A stretch of DNA of 64,000 nucleotides from contig NZ_JADBGR010000088.1 in the NCBI RefSeq assembly GCF_014892515.1, forward strand, positions 62,001 through 126,000, written 5' to 3'. The DNA is from Myceligenerans pegani (lineage in GTDB: Bacteria; Actinomycetota; Actinomycetes; Actinomycetales; Cellulomonadaceae). The notes below the pieces were generated by a model. That model worked only from the letters and a program-made list of their open reading frames with translations. It was not told the DNA's origin and did not search any database. Position numbers and translations under genes: made by a program. Positions 1 to 7,758 of the stretch are shown one piece after another (the first letter of the stretch is position 1; each line of letters opens with the position of its first letter).

Positions 1-591
1 CGGGTCCTCGACGTCCGCCCACACGTGCTCGGGGACGATGAACCGGTGCAGGACCTTGTCCTGCTTGGCGTACATCGAGCCGGCGAACGCGATCGTCACC
101 TGGTCGCCGTCGGTGGTGACCTCCTCGATGCCCAGGGCGGCGGTGTCCAGCTCCGGCGTGTCCTGGAGGAGCCCGAACGTGAACGCGATGTCGTCCGCGC
201 CGAACTCCTCGCCGTCGTTCCACGTCACGCCCTCGCGCGCGGTGACGGTGAGGGCGGTGTAGTCCTCGTTCCACTCGAGCTCGGACGCGAGCCACGGGCG
301 GACGTCGTCGGACGGGTCCACCATGTTGACGAACGCGAGGGGTTCGAGGATCGCGTTGACGTACCCGAGCGTGAGCGCCGACGAGTCGCCCACCCAGGGG
401 TTGTTGGATTCGGTCGTGATCGCGCCGTCGGGCTTCGCGATCGTGAGCGAGCCGTCGCCGGGGGCGACCGACTCGTCGTCGCCGCCGGCGCCGCCCGCGC
501 AGGCGCTGAGCAGCAGTGTTGCGGCAAGAGTCGCGGCTGCTGCCGCGATGGAGCGTGAGGCACTACGCCTCGGACGGGACGTCGGTGTCAC
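1..591 (-). CDS. ABC transporter family-5 substrate-binding lipoprotein (N-terminal part, cut by window edge)
   Basis: This is the N-terminal 197 residues of an extracellular solute-binding protein of the peptide/oligosaccharide (SBP_bac_5) family. The start is GTG at 591, preceded by GAGGAG about seven bases upstream. A basic, Ala-rich signal peptide ends in the lipobox LLSAC, so the mature protein should be anchored by a lipidated Cys on the outer face of the membrane. The mature part carries family hallmarks such as NNPWVGDSSALTLGYVNAIL, ILEPLAF and VTWNDGEEFGADDIAFTF. It should bind an oligopeptide or oligosaccharide for an ABC importer whose permease genes would lie left of the window. 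The divergent TetR gene and the next-door glucanase genes make an oligosaccharide ligand plausible, but this cannot be shown here. Confidence 0.88.
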   Translation of the reverse strand, partial: MTPTSRPRRSASRSIAAAAATLAATLLLSACAGGAGGDDESVAPGDGSLTIAKPDGAITTESNNPWVGDSSALTLGYVNAILEPLAFVNMVDPSDDVRPWLASELEWNEDYTALTVTAREGVTWNDGEEFGADDIAFTFGLLQDTPELDTAALGIEEVTTDGDQVTIAFAGSMYAKQDKVLHRFIVPEHVWADVEDP

Positions 592-629
592 CTTCGTACT
601 CCTCGTCGTCGAGTGGCTGTCGAGCACAA

Positions 630-647
630 CTTACTACTCTGTAAGTA
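630..647. promoter_or_regulatory. Inverted repeat TTACT-N8-AGTAA, candidate TetR operator
   Basis: A perfect 5-bp inverted repeat with an 8-bp spacer lies in the only AT-rich patch of the 257-bp gap between the binding-protein gene (minus) and the TetR gene (plus). It sits about 40 bp upstream of the binding-protein start, where its promoter would be. Location and symmetry suit the operator of the divergent TetR regulator. The rest of the gap holds short imperfect GGCAGGAC direct repeats (about 778–825) and no gene. Confidence 0.45.
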
Positions 648-848
648 ACTTTGTGAAATGCTGGGGCCCACGGCGCCGTCACCACGGCCGACGGCGCCGC
701 ACCGCTTACACTCGGGACACCGCGACGACACCGGACGGACCACGCCCGACGGACGACGCCGGCGGGCGAGGCGGTCCGGGCAGGACCGGCCGGGCAGGAC
801 AGACCAGGCAGGACAGACGATGCGCGACAAAGGTGTGAACGACCCGCG

Positions 849-1478
849 ATGAACTCGACCACGCGACAGCCCCGACGCTCCCGGCCGGAGACCCTCGCCC
901 GACGCGAGCGGATCCTCGAGGCCGCCATGACGACCTTCGGGGCGCGCGGATACAACAAGGGCCCGCTGACGGAGATCGCGGAACAGGTCGGCATGACCCA
1001 CGCCGGAGTGCTGCACCACTTCGGGTCGAAGGACCAGCTCCTGCTCGAGGTGCTCCGCTACCGCGACGAGAGCGACGTCAAGGACCTCGAGGGCCAGCAC
1101 ATCCCCGGCGGCATCGAGCTGTTCCGGCACCTCGTGCGCACCGCCCTGCTCAACGCCCGGCGCGCCGGGCTCGTGCAGGCGTACGTCGTGCTCTCGGCCG
1201 AGTCCGTCACCGAGGGACACCCCGCCCGGGACTGGTTCGTGGAGCGCTACCGCACGCTGCGCCGCGAGGTCGGCGAGGCGTTCCGCGCCGTCTGCGCCGA
1301 GCGGGGCATCGACGAGCCGGCCACCGTCGACCGGGCCGCCGCCTCGATCCTCGCCGTGATGGACGGCCTGCAGGTCCAGTGGCTCCTCGACCCCGAGCAG
1401 GTCGACCTCGCCGAGTCGAGCGCCTTCGCCATCGAGGCGATCGTGGCCCAGGTGCTGGATCCCCGCGAGGCCCTCTGA
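849..1478 (+). CDS. TetR/AcrR-family transcriptional regulator
   Basis: This 209-residue protein has the typical TetR size. The N-terminal helix-turn-helix is clear: ILEAAMTTFGARGYNKGPLT, then IAEQVGMTHAGVLHHFGSKD with the canonical tyrosine position replaced by His. The C-terminal half is an all-alpha ligand/dimer domain that includes VRTALLNARRAGLVQAYVVL and resembles the BetI-like C-terminal type. It is divergent from the binding-protein gene, which is the usual arrangement for a local repressor of an uptake operon. The ATG start at 849 has only a weak ribosome-binding site. The inducer is unknown. Confidence 0.9.
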   Translation: MNSTTRQPRRSRPETLARRERILEAAMTTFGARGYNKGPLTEIAEQVGMTHAGVLHHFGSKDQLLLEVLRYRDESDVKDLEGQHIPGGIELFRHLVRTALLNARRAGLVQAYVVLSAESVTEGHPARDWFVERYRTLRREVGEAFRAVCAERGIDEPATVDRAAASILAVMDGLQVQWLLDPEQVDLAESSAFAIEAIVAQVLDPREAL

Positions 1479-1534
1479 GGCCCGGCGCGGCGGGACCGAC
1501 CCCCGATGGGTGGTCCCGCCGCGCCGTCGGCCCG

Positions 1535-2878
1535 TCACGGATCGATCAGCTCGTAGTCCTCGTCCATGACCGCACCCCGGTGCGGCTTGTACAGGTCGTA
1601 GCCCCGCGGGTCGCACTGGAGACCGCCGTTGATGCAGTGCTCCACCAGCCGGCGCAGCACCTCCGGGTCCCAGGCGTTCACGAAGTCGTAGTGCCACGAC
1701 TGATCCGAGCCGCTCACCAGCGCCACGTCGGTCATGTCACCGTCCACCGGCCACGCGATCTTGAACTCCAGCATCGGCACCGCCACCGGGTGACTCATCG
1801 GGCACTGCCCCGCCACCGGGTACGCCATGTGCGCCGATCCCTGCGCGTAGAGGCGCTCGCCGTCCCAGCAGCTCGGCGCCTGGTACCTGATGTTCAGCTG
1901 CGTGCCCGGAGCGCAGTGGTCGGGGATCGACCAGTTGTGGGCGCTGTCGCCGCACTCCCAGCCCTCGACCGCGCCCGGCGCGTCCCGGAACTCGTCGGGC
2001 GTCGCCATCATGTCGCCCGCCACGAACCGCAGTCCCTCGGGGAACGGCACCACCCGCGTGTAGTCGTCGATCCCGGACTTGTAGTACACCGTCATGGGGA
2101 TGTCCGGCGCGACGGGTTCACCGCCCTCGGTGAGGGCCGGGTACCAGTACGCGGACCGGTCGTGCGGCACGGTGCACGAGGTGGCCGGGTTCGCGTTCAG
2201 GCTGTCGGGCGTGGTGAACGCGTCCGTGGAGCGGTTCCCGATGAACGTGTGCAGGTGGGACGCGCCGGGCTGTCCGGGGAACACGATCGGGTCGTCCGGG
2301 CCGAAGCGCGAGAAGGTGCAGTTGGCCTGGAACTCGTGGTGCGTGACCTCGTCGTCGGGATACTCCGGCGGGTCGCCGGGATCGGTCGGCTCGCCGTCGC
2401 CGAAGACCTGGAACTCCCACAGCGAGTAGCCGTAGTGTGTCGCGCGCTCGCTCGCGGCGAGCTGGACGTAGCGGCCCGTGACGGTGACGGGGAACGACTG
2501 ATCGCCGCCGGCGCCGTCCGTGACGTCGGCGACGGTCGTCCACGTGGTGCCGTCCTCGGACACCTGCAGCGTGAACGCGGTCGCGTACGCGGCCTCCCAG
2601 TCCAGGTCGATCCGGTCCAGCGCGTAGGACGCGCCGAGGTCGACCCGCAGCCACTCGTCGTCCGACGGGTTGCTCGCCCAGCGCGTGGCGGGGTCGCCGT
2701 CGACGGCGAAGCGCGGACCCAGGTTGGCGGCCTCCGAGCTGGACGCGGCGGTGAGGCCGCCCTGCGAGAGCAGGGTGCCCGGCTCGGCGGACGCGCCGGT
2801 GCCGACCGCCGTGACGGCGGCGGCGATCAGGGAGCCGACGGCGGCCCCGGCGAGGGTTCTTCTGACACGTGATCTCAT
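1535..2878 (-). CDS. Secreted DUF1996 protein with an N-terminal F5/8C (CBM32-like) module
   Basis: This 447-residue exported protein has an ATG at 2878 with a strong GGAGGAGAG site. A signal peptide ends near ASA (about residue 31). Residues about 37–160 form a discoidin/F5-8C carbohydrate-binding fold with VDGDPATRWASNPSDDEWLR and GYSLWEFQVFG. Residues about 175–445 match DUF1996, with HHEFQANCTFSRFGPDDPIV, SHLHTFIGN, paired cysteines and HMAYPV. DUF1996 is known mostly from fungal secreted and wall-associated proteins, and its biochemical role is not established. The same binding module occurs in the two neighbouring glycoside hydrolases, which points to a role on the same polysaccharide. 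It lies downstream of the GH2-like gene on the same strand with a 76-bp gap, so co-transcription is possible. Confidence 0.85.
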   Translation of the reverse strand: MRSRVRRTLAGAAVGSLIAAAVTAVGTGASAEPGTLLSQGGLTAASSSEAANLGPRFAVDGDPATRWASNPSDDEWLRVDLGASYALDRIDLDWEAAYATAFTLQVSEDGTTWTTVADVTDGAGGDQSFPVTVTGRYVQLAASERATHYGYSLWEFQVFGDGEPTDPGDPPEYPDDEVTHHEFQANCTFSRFGPDDPIVFPGQPGASHLHTFIGNRSTDAFTTPDSLNANPATSCTVPHDRSAYWYPALTEGGEPVAPDIPMTVYYKSGIDDYTRVVPFPEGLRFVAGDMMATPDEFRDAPGAVEGWECGDSAHNWSIPDHCAPGTQLNIRYQAPSCWDGERLYAQGSAHMAYPVAGQCPMSHPVAVPMLEFKIAWPVDGDMTDVALVSGSDQSWHYDFVNAWDPEVLRRLVEHCINGGLQCDPRGYDLYKPHRGAVMDEDYELIDP

Positions 2879-2954
2879 GGTTCTCTCCTCCGTGCGTCGT
2901 TGCGATGGAGTGGTGGTGGAGTGGTGCTTCGGGCCGTTCCGGGCCGGGCGGCAC

Positions 2955-5201
2955 TCAGTTCTGGTAGACCCCGAGCTCGTACAGGGAGTAGCCCCACTCG
3001 GTGCCGCGTTCGGTGAGGTTCAGGCGCACGTACCGGCCCGTGCCGGAGACGTCCAGGTCGTCCACTCCCCCGTCGCCCCCGGTGACCGAGCGGATCGTGG
3101 TCCATGAGGCGCTGTCGTCGGACACCTGCACGTCGTAGGCCTTGCCGTACGCCGTCTCCCAGACGAGCTGGAGGTGCTGGAACGAGCGCACCGACCCCAG
3201 GTCCACCTGGAACCAGGCGGACGGGCCCCACTCGCTCGCCCAGCGCGTGGTCGTGTCGCCGTCGACGGCCTGACCGGGCGTGAAGTTCCCGTTGTACGGG
3301 TCGAACGACGACGCCGACGCCTCGGCGCCGAGCGCGATGTTCTCGCCGTCGACGTGCGGCGCCACCACCCGGAACGACCGCGTCTCCACACCGACGTTGC
3401 CCCGGCCGTCCTCGGCGAAGACGTAGACCTTCCAGACGCCCAGCGTGTCCGGCGCCGTCACCCGGTAGGTGCCGGGAGCGGTCTCGGTGAACTCCGCGGC
3501 CGCGATCCCGCCGGCGCCGTTGACGTACTTGCTGTTCAGCATGACCACGGGCGTGATGTCGTCCCCGTCGGGATCGGTCATGTCGACGGACACCGTGAAC
3601 TCGCCGCCCGCCTCGACCGAGGCGGCGTCCGGCACGTCCATCGCGGTGATCTCCGGCGGCGTGTTCAGCACCGACGTGTCCACGCCCCAGGTTCGCGCGA
3701 TCGAGTAGTAACCCAGCCGCTTGTTGTCGCCGGGGATGACGTTGAACCACACGCCGCCGAAGTCGCCCTCGATCCCGAAGTGGAAGAACGTGGCCCCCAG
3801 GGCGACGCCGTCGTGCTCGCGCAGGCACCGCCAGGAGTTCACGTAGGCGGCCGCCTTCTCCAGGTCCGAGGGCTCGGCCGGCACGCCGTGGGCGTCGTCG
3901 GGCACCTCCCACTCCCCGGCCGCGCCGCCCTCCGTGAGCAGGTACGGCCGGTCGTGACCGCCGGACTCCCAGGCGGCGCGGATGTTGCAGACGTCGCCGT
4001 ACGAGTTCACCGACAGCAGGTCCAGGTCGGGCGCGCTCCGCTCGATGTACGGCCAGGCGCCGGTCCAGGCGTCCGTGCTGGTGGTGGGGTGATGCGGGTC
4101 CGCGGCGTGGACGGCGACGCTGACGTCGTTCACGAAGGCCGCGTACGCGTGCCGGACCTCCTCCAGGTCGGTCCCGGAGAAGCAGTCCTGCAGCCCGAGG
4201 ATCGACTCGTTGCCGATGTTCCACATGAGGACGGCCGGATGCTCCTTGTAGACGTCGACCCAGTGCAGGATGTCGGCCCTGGCCTCGGACTTGTAGGCGT
4301 CGTCGGTGCGGTAGTCGATGCACCCGCCGGAGCCCGGGCCACCGCCCGGGAGCAGCCAGAAGCCCATCACGACGCGCACGTCGTGCGCCGCCGCGGAGTC
4401 GAGCAGCGTGCGCGTGTCGGCGCCCGTGCCCCACGTGCGCACGGTGTTGGCGTTGGTGGCCGTGAGCATCGGCAGGTAGTGGTCCGCCGTGTGGAACGAC
4501 GGGCCCCAGGTGAACCCGCGCACCGTGTACGGCTGCCCGTCCACGGTCAGGTCCCAGCTCCCGTTCCCGCCGGTCACCTCGACGTGGCTCGGTCCCGTCC
4601 CCGGGACGGGGACGTTCGGGTGGCCGGGGTCGACGACGTCGGGGTCACCCGGGTCGCCAGGGTCTCCCGGGTCGGCCACGCCGAACACCCGCATCTCCCA
4701 CAGCGAGACGCCGTAGCCGCCGCTCCGCGCGGTCGAGTGCATCCGCACGTAGCGGCCGGATCCCTGGAGGGCGATCACGTCGTTGCCGCCGTCGCCCGCG
4801 TCGGTCGAGGTGAGGGTCCGCCAGGTGGTCCCGTCGTCGGAGACCTGGATCGAGTACGACGTCGAGTACGCCGCCTCCCAGTCGAGCTCGACCCGGTCCA
4901 GGGTCACGACGCTGCCCAGGTCGACCCGCAGCCACTGGGGGTCACTGAACTCGCTCGACCAGCGGGTGCCCGGGTCGCCGTCGACGGCGGCGGCCGCGGG
5001 CGTGTAGTCGGGGTTCTCCTCCGACGACGCCGTGGCGGGCATGCCCTGGGACAGCAGCTCCGGGGCGGCCTGAGCAGGGCCCGCCGGGGTGAGGAACGCC
5101 GCCGCGACGAGGGCCGTCGTCACCGCGGCGAGGCGGCCCGCGCGGATCCTGTGCCGGCCGGTGCGCGTTCCGGCGCGGGTGCCGGCGCGTGGGATGGTCA
5201 T
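2955..5201 (-). CDS. Secreted GH2-like (clan GH-A) glycoside hydrolase flanked by two F5/8C modules
   Basis: The ATG at 5201 was chosen because it follows GGAG and starts a twin-Arg-free but basic signal peptide (MTIPRAGTRAGTRTGRHRIR, then a hydrophobic core ending PAQAA). The upstream in-frame extension does not look coding. The 748-residue product has an F5/8C module (about 50–175), a Pro/Gly/Asp linker, and a TIM-barrel catalytic domain (about 205–515). That domain carries FTWGPSF, NTVRTWG, the acid/base signature WNIGNES and the probable nucleophile in LLTEGG. A short Ig-like segment and a second C-terminal F5/8C module follow. The barrel resembles the GH2 catalytic domain and also GH72/GH5-like clan-A enzymes; the exact family and substrate cannot be fixed by eye. 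A beta-glucan substrate is inferred from the adjacent GH16. Confidence 0.82.
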   Translation of the reverse strand: MTIPRAGTRAGTRTGRHRIRAGRLAAVTTALVAAAFLTPAGPAQAAPELLSQGMPATASSEENPDYTPAAAAVDGDPGTRWSSEFSDPQWLRVDLGSVVTLDRVELDWEAAYSTSYSIQVSDDGTTWRTLTSTDAGDGGNDVIALQGSGRYVRMHSTARSGGYGVSLWEMRVFGVADPGDPGDPGDPDVVDPGHPNVPVPGTGPSHVEVTGGNGSWDLTVDGQPYTVRGFTWGPSFHTADHYLPMLTATNANTVRTWGTGADTRTLLDSAAAHDVRVVMGFWLLPGGGPGSGGCIDYRTDDAYKSEARADILHWVDVYKEHPAVLMWNIGNESILGLQDCFSGTDLEEVRHAYAAFVNDVSVAVHAADPHHPTTSTDAWTGAWPYIERSAPDLDLLSVNSYGDVCNIRAAWESGGHDRPYLLTEGGAAGEWEVPDDAHGVPAEPSDLEKAAAYVNSWRCLREHDGVALGATFFHFGIEGDFGGVWFNVIPGDNKRLGYYSIARTWGVDTSVLNTPPEITAMDVPDAASVEAGGEFTVSVDMTDPDGDDITPVVMLNSKYVNGAGGIAAAEFTETAPGTYRVTAPDTLGVWKVYVFAEDGRGNVGVETRSFRVVAPHVDGENIALGAEASASSFDPYNGNFTPGQAVDGDTTTRWASEWGPSAWFQVDLGSVRSFQHLQLVWETAYGKAYDVQVSDDSASWTTIRSVTGGDGGVDDLDVSGTGRYVRLNLTERGTEWGYSLYELGVYQN

Positions 5202-5290
5202 GGTTGCTCCGTCTCCGTCGCCCCGCGATGCGCGGGGATCCTGGTTCGTCGTCGAGCCGTCGCCCGGCCGCCACGATGCGACCGGATACG

Positions 5291-5310
5291 ATTGGGAGAG
5301 CGCTCTTACC
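5291..5310. promoter_or_regulatory. LacI-type operator O1 (core AGAGCGCTCT)
   Basis: The sequence ATTGGGAGAGCGCTCTTACC contains a perfect 10-bp palindrome AGAGCGCTCT (5297–5306). It lies about 90 bp upstream of the GH2-like gene and about 200 bp upstream of the divergent LacI gene. The central CG with symmetrical flanks is the usual form of a LacI/GalR-family site and resembles the CebR box of streptomycetes (GAGCGCTC core). A near copy lies exactly 180 bp away at 5471–5490. Confidence 0.65.
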
Positions 5311-5376
5311 GATGTCGAGTCTGGACGGGGATACTGGCGGGCGTCAAGAGGTTCGGGCGCCGACATGCCCTCGGCT

Positions 5377-5404
5377 TTGCTGTCGTAAGATGATTGAAGA
5401 TAAT
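5377..5404 (+). promoter_or_regulatory. Candidate promoter of the first LacI gene
   Basis: TTGCTG (5377–5382) and GATAAT (5399–5404) are separated by 16 bp in an AT-rich island. The overlapping dyad GATAA-N4-TTATC (5399–5412) could also serve the opposite strand. Transcription would begin near 5411, upstream of operator O2, so repressor bound at O2 could act as a roadblock. Confidence 0.4.
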
Positions 5405-5470
5405 CGTTTATCCTTTCTCGCGAACCACGACCTGCCGGCGGGCCGGGATGCGATACGCCGGCGCGGCGAT

Positions 5471-5490
5471 CTTGGGCAAACGCTCTCACC
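5471..5490. promoter_or_regulatory. LacI-type operator O2, autoregulatory position
   Basis: CTTGGGCAAACGCTCTCACC matches O1 in the TTGGG and CGCTCT(T/C)ACC blocks with identical spacing, but its left half-site is degenerate. It ends 16 bp before the GTG start of the LacI gene, a standard place for autorepression. Confidence 0.55.
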
Positions 5491-5506
5491 CTGTTATCGT
5501 CAAGCC

Positions 5507-6553
5507 GTGACGGAGGACCTGCGGCAGTCGGTACCCACGCTGGAGGACGTCGCCCGGGTGGCGGGCGTCTCCCGCGCGACCGTCTCGCGCGTCATCAACG
5601 GCAAGCGCAAGGTCGCGGCGACGGTCCAGGAGACCGTGCTGGCGGCGATCGCCGAGACGGGGTACGTGCCCAACCGCGCGGCGCGCTCGCTGGTGACCCG
5701 CCGGACCGGGATGGCGGCCGTCGTGGTGTCCGGGTCCGCCGCCGGCCCGGGCGAGGAGGCGGACCCGTCGCGCGCTCTCTCGGACCCGTTCTTCGGGCGG
5801 GTCGTGGGTGGGTTCGTGCGGGCGCTGCGGCGCCACGACGTGCACCCGGTCCTCCTGTTCGCCGACACGCCGGAGGCCGAGGACCAGGCCGTGAACTACC
5901 TGCGCCTCGGAAACGCCGACGGCACGCTCCTCGTCTCGACGCACGGCGACGATCCGCTGCCGGGACGCCTGGCCGAGGCGGGCCGGCCGGTCGTGATGTT
6001 CTCCCGCCCGGCACGGCCGGTCCCGGTGAGCTACGTCGACCTCGCGAACGCCGACGGCGGCCGCCTGGCCGCGGAACACCTGATCGCGCGCGGATGCCGG
6101 TCGCCGGGCCTGGTCACCGGCCCGCTCGGCGTTCCGGCCGCGCGTGACCGAGCCGACGGCTTCCGCGACCGCGCGGCCCGCCACGGCCACGCGTACGTGC
6201 CGGGCGCCGCCGATGACTTCACCTTCGCCGGGGGCGAGGCCGCGACCGAACGGCTCCTGGCCGAGTGCCCCGAGGTCGACGGGATCTTCGCCGGGAACGA
6301 CCTCATGGCCCAGGGCGCGCTCCACGCGTTGCGCACGCACGGCAGGCGGGTGCCCGACGACGTCGCCGTCGTGGGCTTCGACGACAGCCCGGTCGCCACG
6401 CAGACGCGGCCGCTGCTGACCACGGTGCGACAGCCGGCCGAGGAGATGGCCGCGACGATGGCGGACCTGCTCGTCGAGCGGATCGAGGATCCGGGGCTGC
6501 CCCACCGCTCGGTGATCTTCGACCCCGAACTGGTGATCCGCGACTCGACCTGA
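5507..6553 (+). CDS. LacI/GalR-family transcriptional regulator
   Basis: The GTG at 5507 gives a 348-residue protein with the LacI DNA-binding headpiece right after the start (TLEDVARVAGVSRATVSRVI), including the hinge helix region AARSLVTRR. The periplasmic-binding-protein-like sugar domain follows, with the family signatures VDGIFAGNDLMAQGALHAL and VAVVGFDDSP. Longer in-frame starts would add a non-LacI extension. The gene is divergent from the GH2-like gene and has operator-like sites on both sides of the gap, so it probably represses that gene and itself. The effector is likely a glucan-derived oligosaccharide (inference). It converges with a second LacI gene, leaving 34 bp between stops. 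Confidence 0.93.
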   Translation: MTEDLRQSVPTLEDVARVAGVSRATVSRVINGKRKVAATVQETVLAAIAETGYVPNRAARSLVTRRTGMAAVVVSGSAAGPGEEADPSRALSDPFFGRVVGGFVRALRRHDVHPVLLFADTPEAEDQAVNYLRLGNADGTLLVSTHGDDPLPGRLAEAGRPVVMFSRPARPVPVSYVDLANADGGRLAAEHLIARGCRSPGLVTGPLGVPAARDRADGFRDRAARHGHAYVPGAADDFTFAGGEAATERLLAECPEVDGIFAGNDLMAQGALHALRTHGRRVPDDVAVVGFDDSPVATQTRPLLTTVRQPAEEMAATMADLLVERIEDPGLPHRSVIFDPELVIRDST

Positions 6554-6587
6554 GGGGCTCCATCCCCGCCCTGGCCGCGTGCGGCGG

Positions 6588-7679
6588 TCACGCCGAGCTA
6601 CGGATCACCAGTTCCGGGGCGAAGGTCACCACGCGGCCCGGCCGCGCCGCGTCGTCCGGCGCGTCCGCTCCGGGGTCCGTGCCGGGCTCCCGGACGCCCA
6701 TGCCCTCCAGGAGGAGCTCGGCCATCCTCCGGGCCATGTCCTCCACCGGCTGGCGGACGGTGGTCAGCGGCGGATGTGCCTGCGCGGCGGCGCTCGAGTC
6801 GTCGAAACCCACCACGGCGACGTCGTCGGGCACGCGGCGGCCCGCCGACTGCAGCGCGGTGCTCACGCCGTCGGCCATGAGGTCGTTCCCGGCGAAGATC
6901 CCGTCGACCCCGGGGAACCCGGCCAGGAGCCTACGCGCGGCAGCCTCTCCGCCGGGGCGGGTGAAGTCGGCATCGGCCACGGCAGGGCGGCCGAGTCCCG
7001 CAGCGGTGACGGCGGCGACGAACGCGTCGAGGCGGGCGCGCATGAACGGTGCGTCGGTCGGGCCCGTCACCACGGCGAGCCTCCTCCGGCCCGTCGCCAG
7101 CAGGTGCTCCGCGGCCAGCCGCCCGCCCGCCGCCTGGTCGAGATCCACCGCGGGCACGCCGCCGGGCATCGCGCCGCCCGTGATCCGCGCGGACAGCACG
7201 ACGGGCACCCCGAGCCCGACCAGCCGCGCGGGCAGCGGGTCGTCCGCGCTGGAGGTGATGAGCAGGACGCCGTCCACGTGCCCCTGCCGTACGTACCGGA
7301 CCACCTGGTCGTGCGCGGGCGGGTCGGCGGGCATGATCGCAAGGTGGACGTCGCGCGGACGCAACGCCTCCTGCGCCCCGGCCGTGACGCGACCGAGGTA
7401 CGGGTCGGTGAAGATGCGCTCCAGGAAGGGCAGCGGCGACCGGTGCCCCGGTGGCTCCGAGACGACGAGCGCGACCGAGCCGGTGCGGCGCGTCACGAGC
7501 GACCGCGCGGCGAGGTTGGGAACGTATCCGGTGTCCTCGATCGCCCGCCGAACGACGTCGACGATCGCCGGGTCGACCGTCGGCACGCCGTTGATCACCC
7601 GGGACACCGTCGCCCGGGACACGCCGGCCACGGACGCCACGGCCTCCAGCGTGGGCCGGCCGGAACTCGCTGACGCCAT
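6588..7679 (-). CDS. Second LacI/GalR-family transcriptional regulator
   Basis: This 363-residue paralogue of the neighbouring LacI protein has a nearly identical headpiece core (TLEAVASVAGVSRATVSRVI) and sugar-binding signatures (VDGIFAGNDLMADGVSTAL, VAVVGFDDSS). The ATG at 7679 is preceded by TATAAC (plus coordinates 7686–7691), which would place the transcription start at or near the ATG, so the mRNA may be leaderless. It lies between the other LacI gene and the GH16 gene and may control the latter. The very similar reading heads suggest the two regulators could share or compete for operators. Confidence 0.93.
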   Translation of the reverse strand: MASASSGRPTLEAVASVAGVSRATVSRVINGVPTVDPAIVDVVRRAIEDTGYVPNLAARSLVTRRTGSVALVVSEPPGHRSPLPFLERIFTDPYLGRVTAGAQEALRPRDVHLAIMPADPPAHDQVVRYVRQGHVDGVLLITSSADDPLPARLVGLGVPVVLSARITGGAMPGGVPAVDLDQAAGGRLAAEHLLATGRRRLAVVTGPTDAPFMRARLDAFVAAVTAAGLGRPAVADADFTRPGGEAAARRLLAGFPGVDGIFAGNDLMADGVSTALQSAGRRVPDDVAVVGFDDSSAAAQAHPPLTTVRQPVEDMARRMAELLLEGMGVREPGTDPGADAPDDAARPGRVVTFAPELVIRSSA

Positions 7680-7717
7680 GCGCCAGTTATACCGGCCGGC
7701 CCTCGCCGGGGTGCGGC

Positions 7718-7739
7718 GATGCCGACAGATGTCGGCATC
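7718..7739. terminator. Perfect 10-bp dyad downstream of the GH16 gene (terminator or operator)
   Basis: GATGCCGACA and TGTCGGCATC flank a 2-bp centre. The dyad starts 20 bp after the GH16 stop and lies 39 bp upstream of the second LacI start. As RNA it forms a tight hairpin without a T-run, as many actinobacterial terminators do. As DNA its symmetry would also suit a repressor site. Both roles are possible. Confidence 0.45.
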
Positions 7740-7758
7740 CCGGCTGTCTCGCGGGTGG

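Noticed and set aside
778-825. Possible CRISPR or iteron-like array (GGCAGGAC repeats)
   Set aside because: Repeats are short, imperfect and unspaced; no cas or replication genes are near. No CRISPR array was found anywhere in the window.
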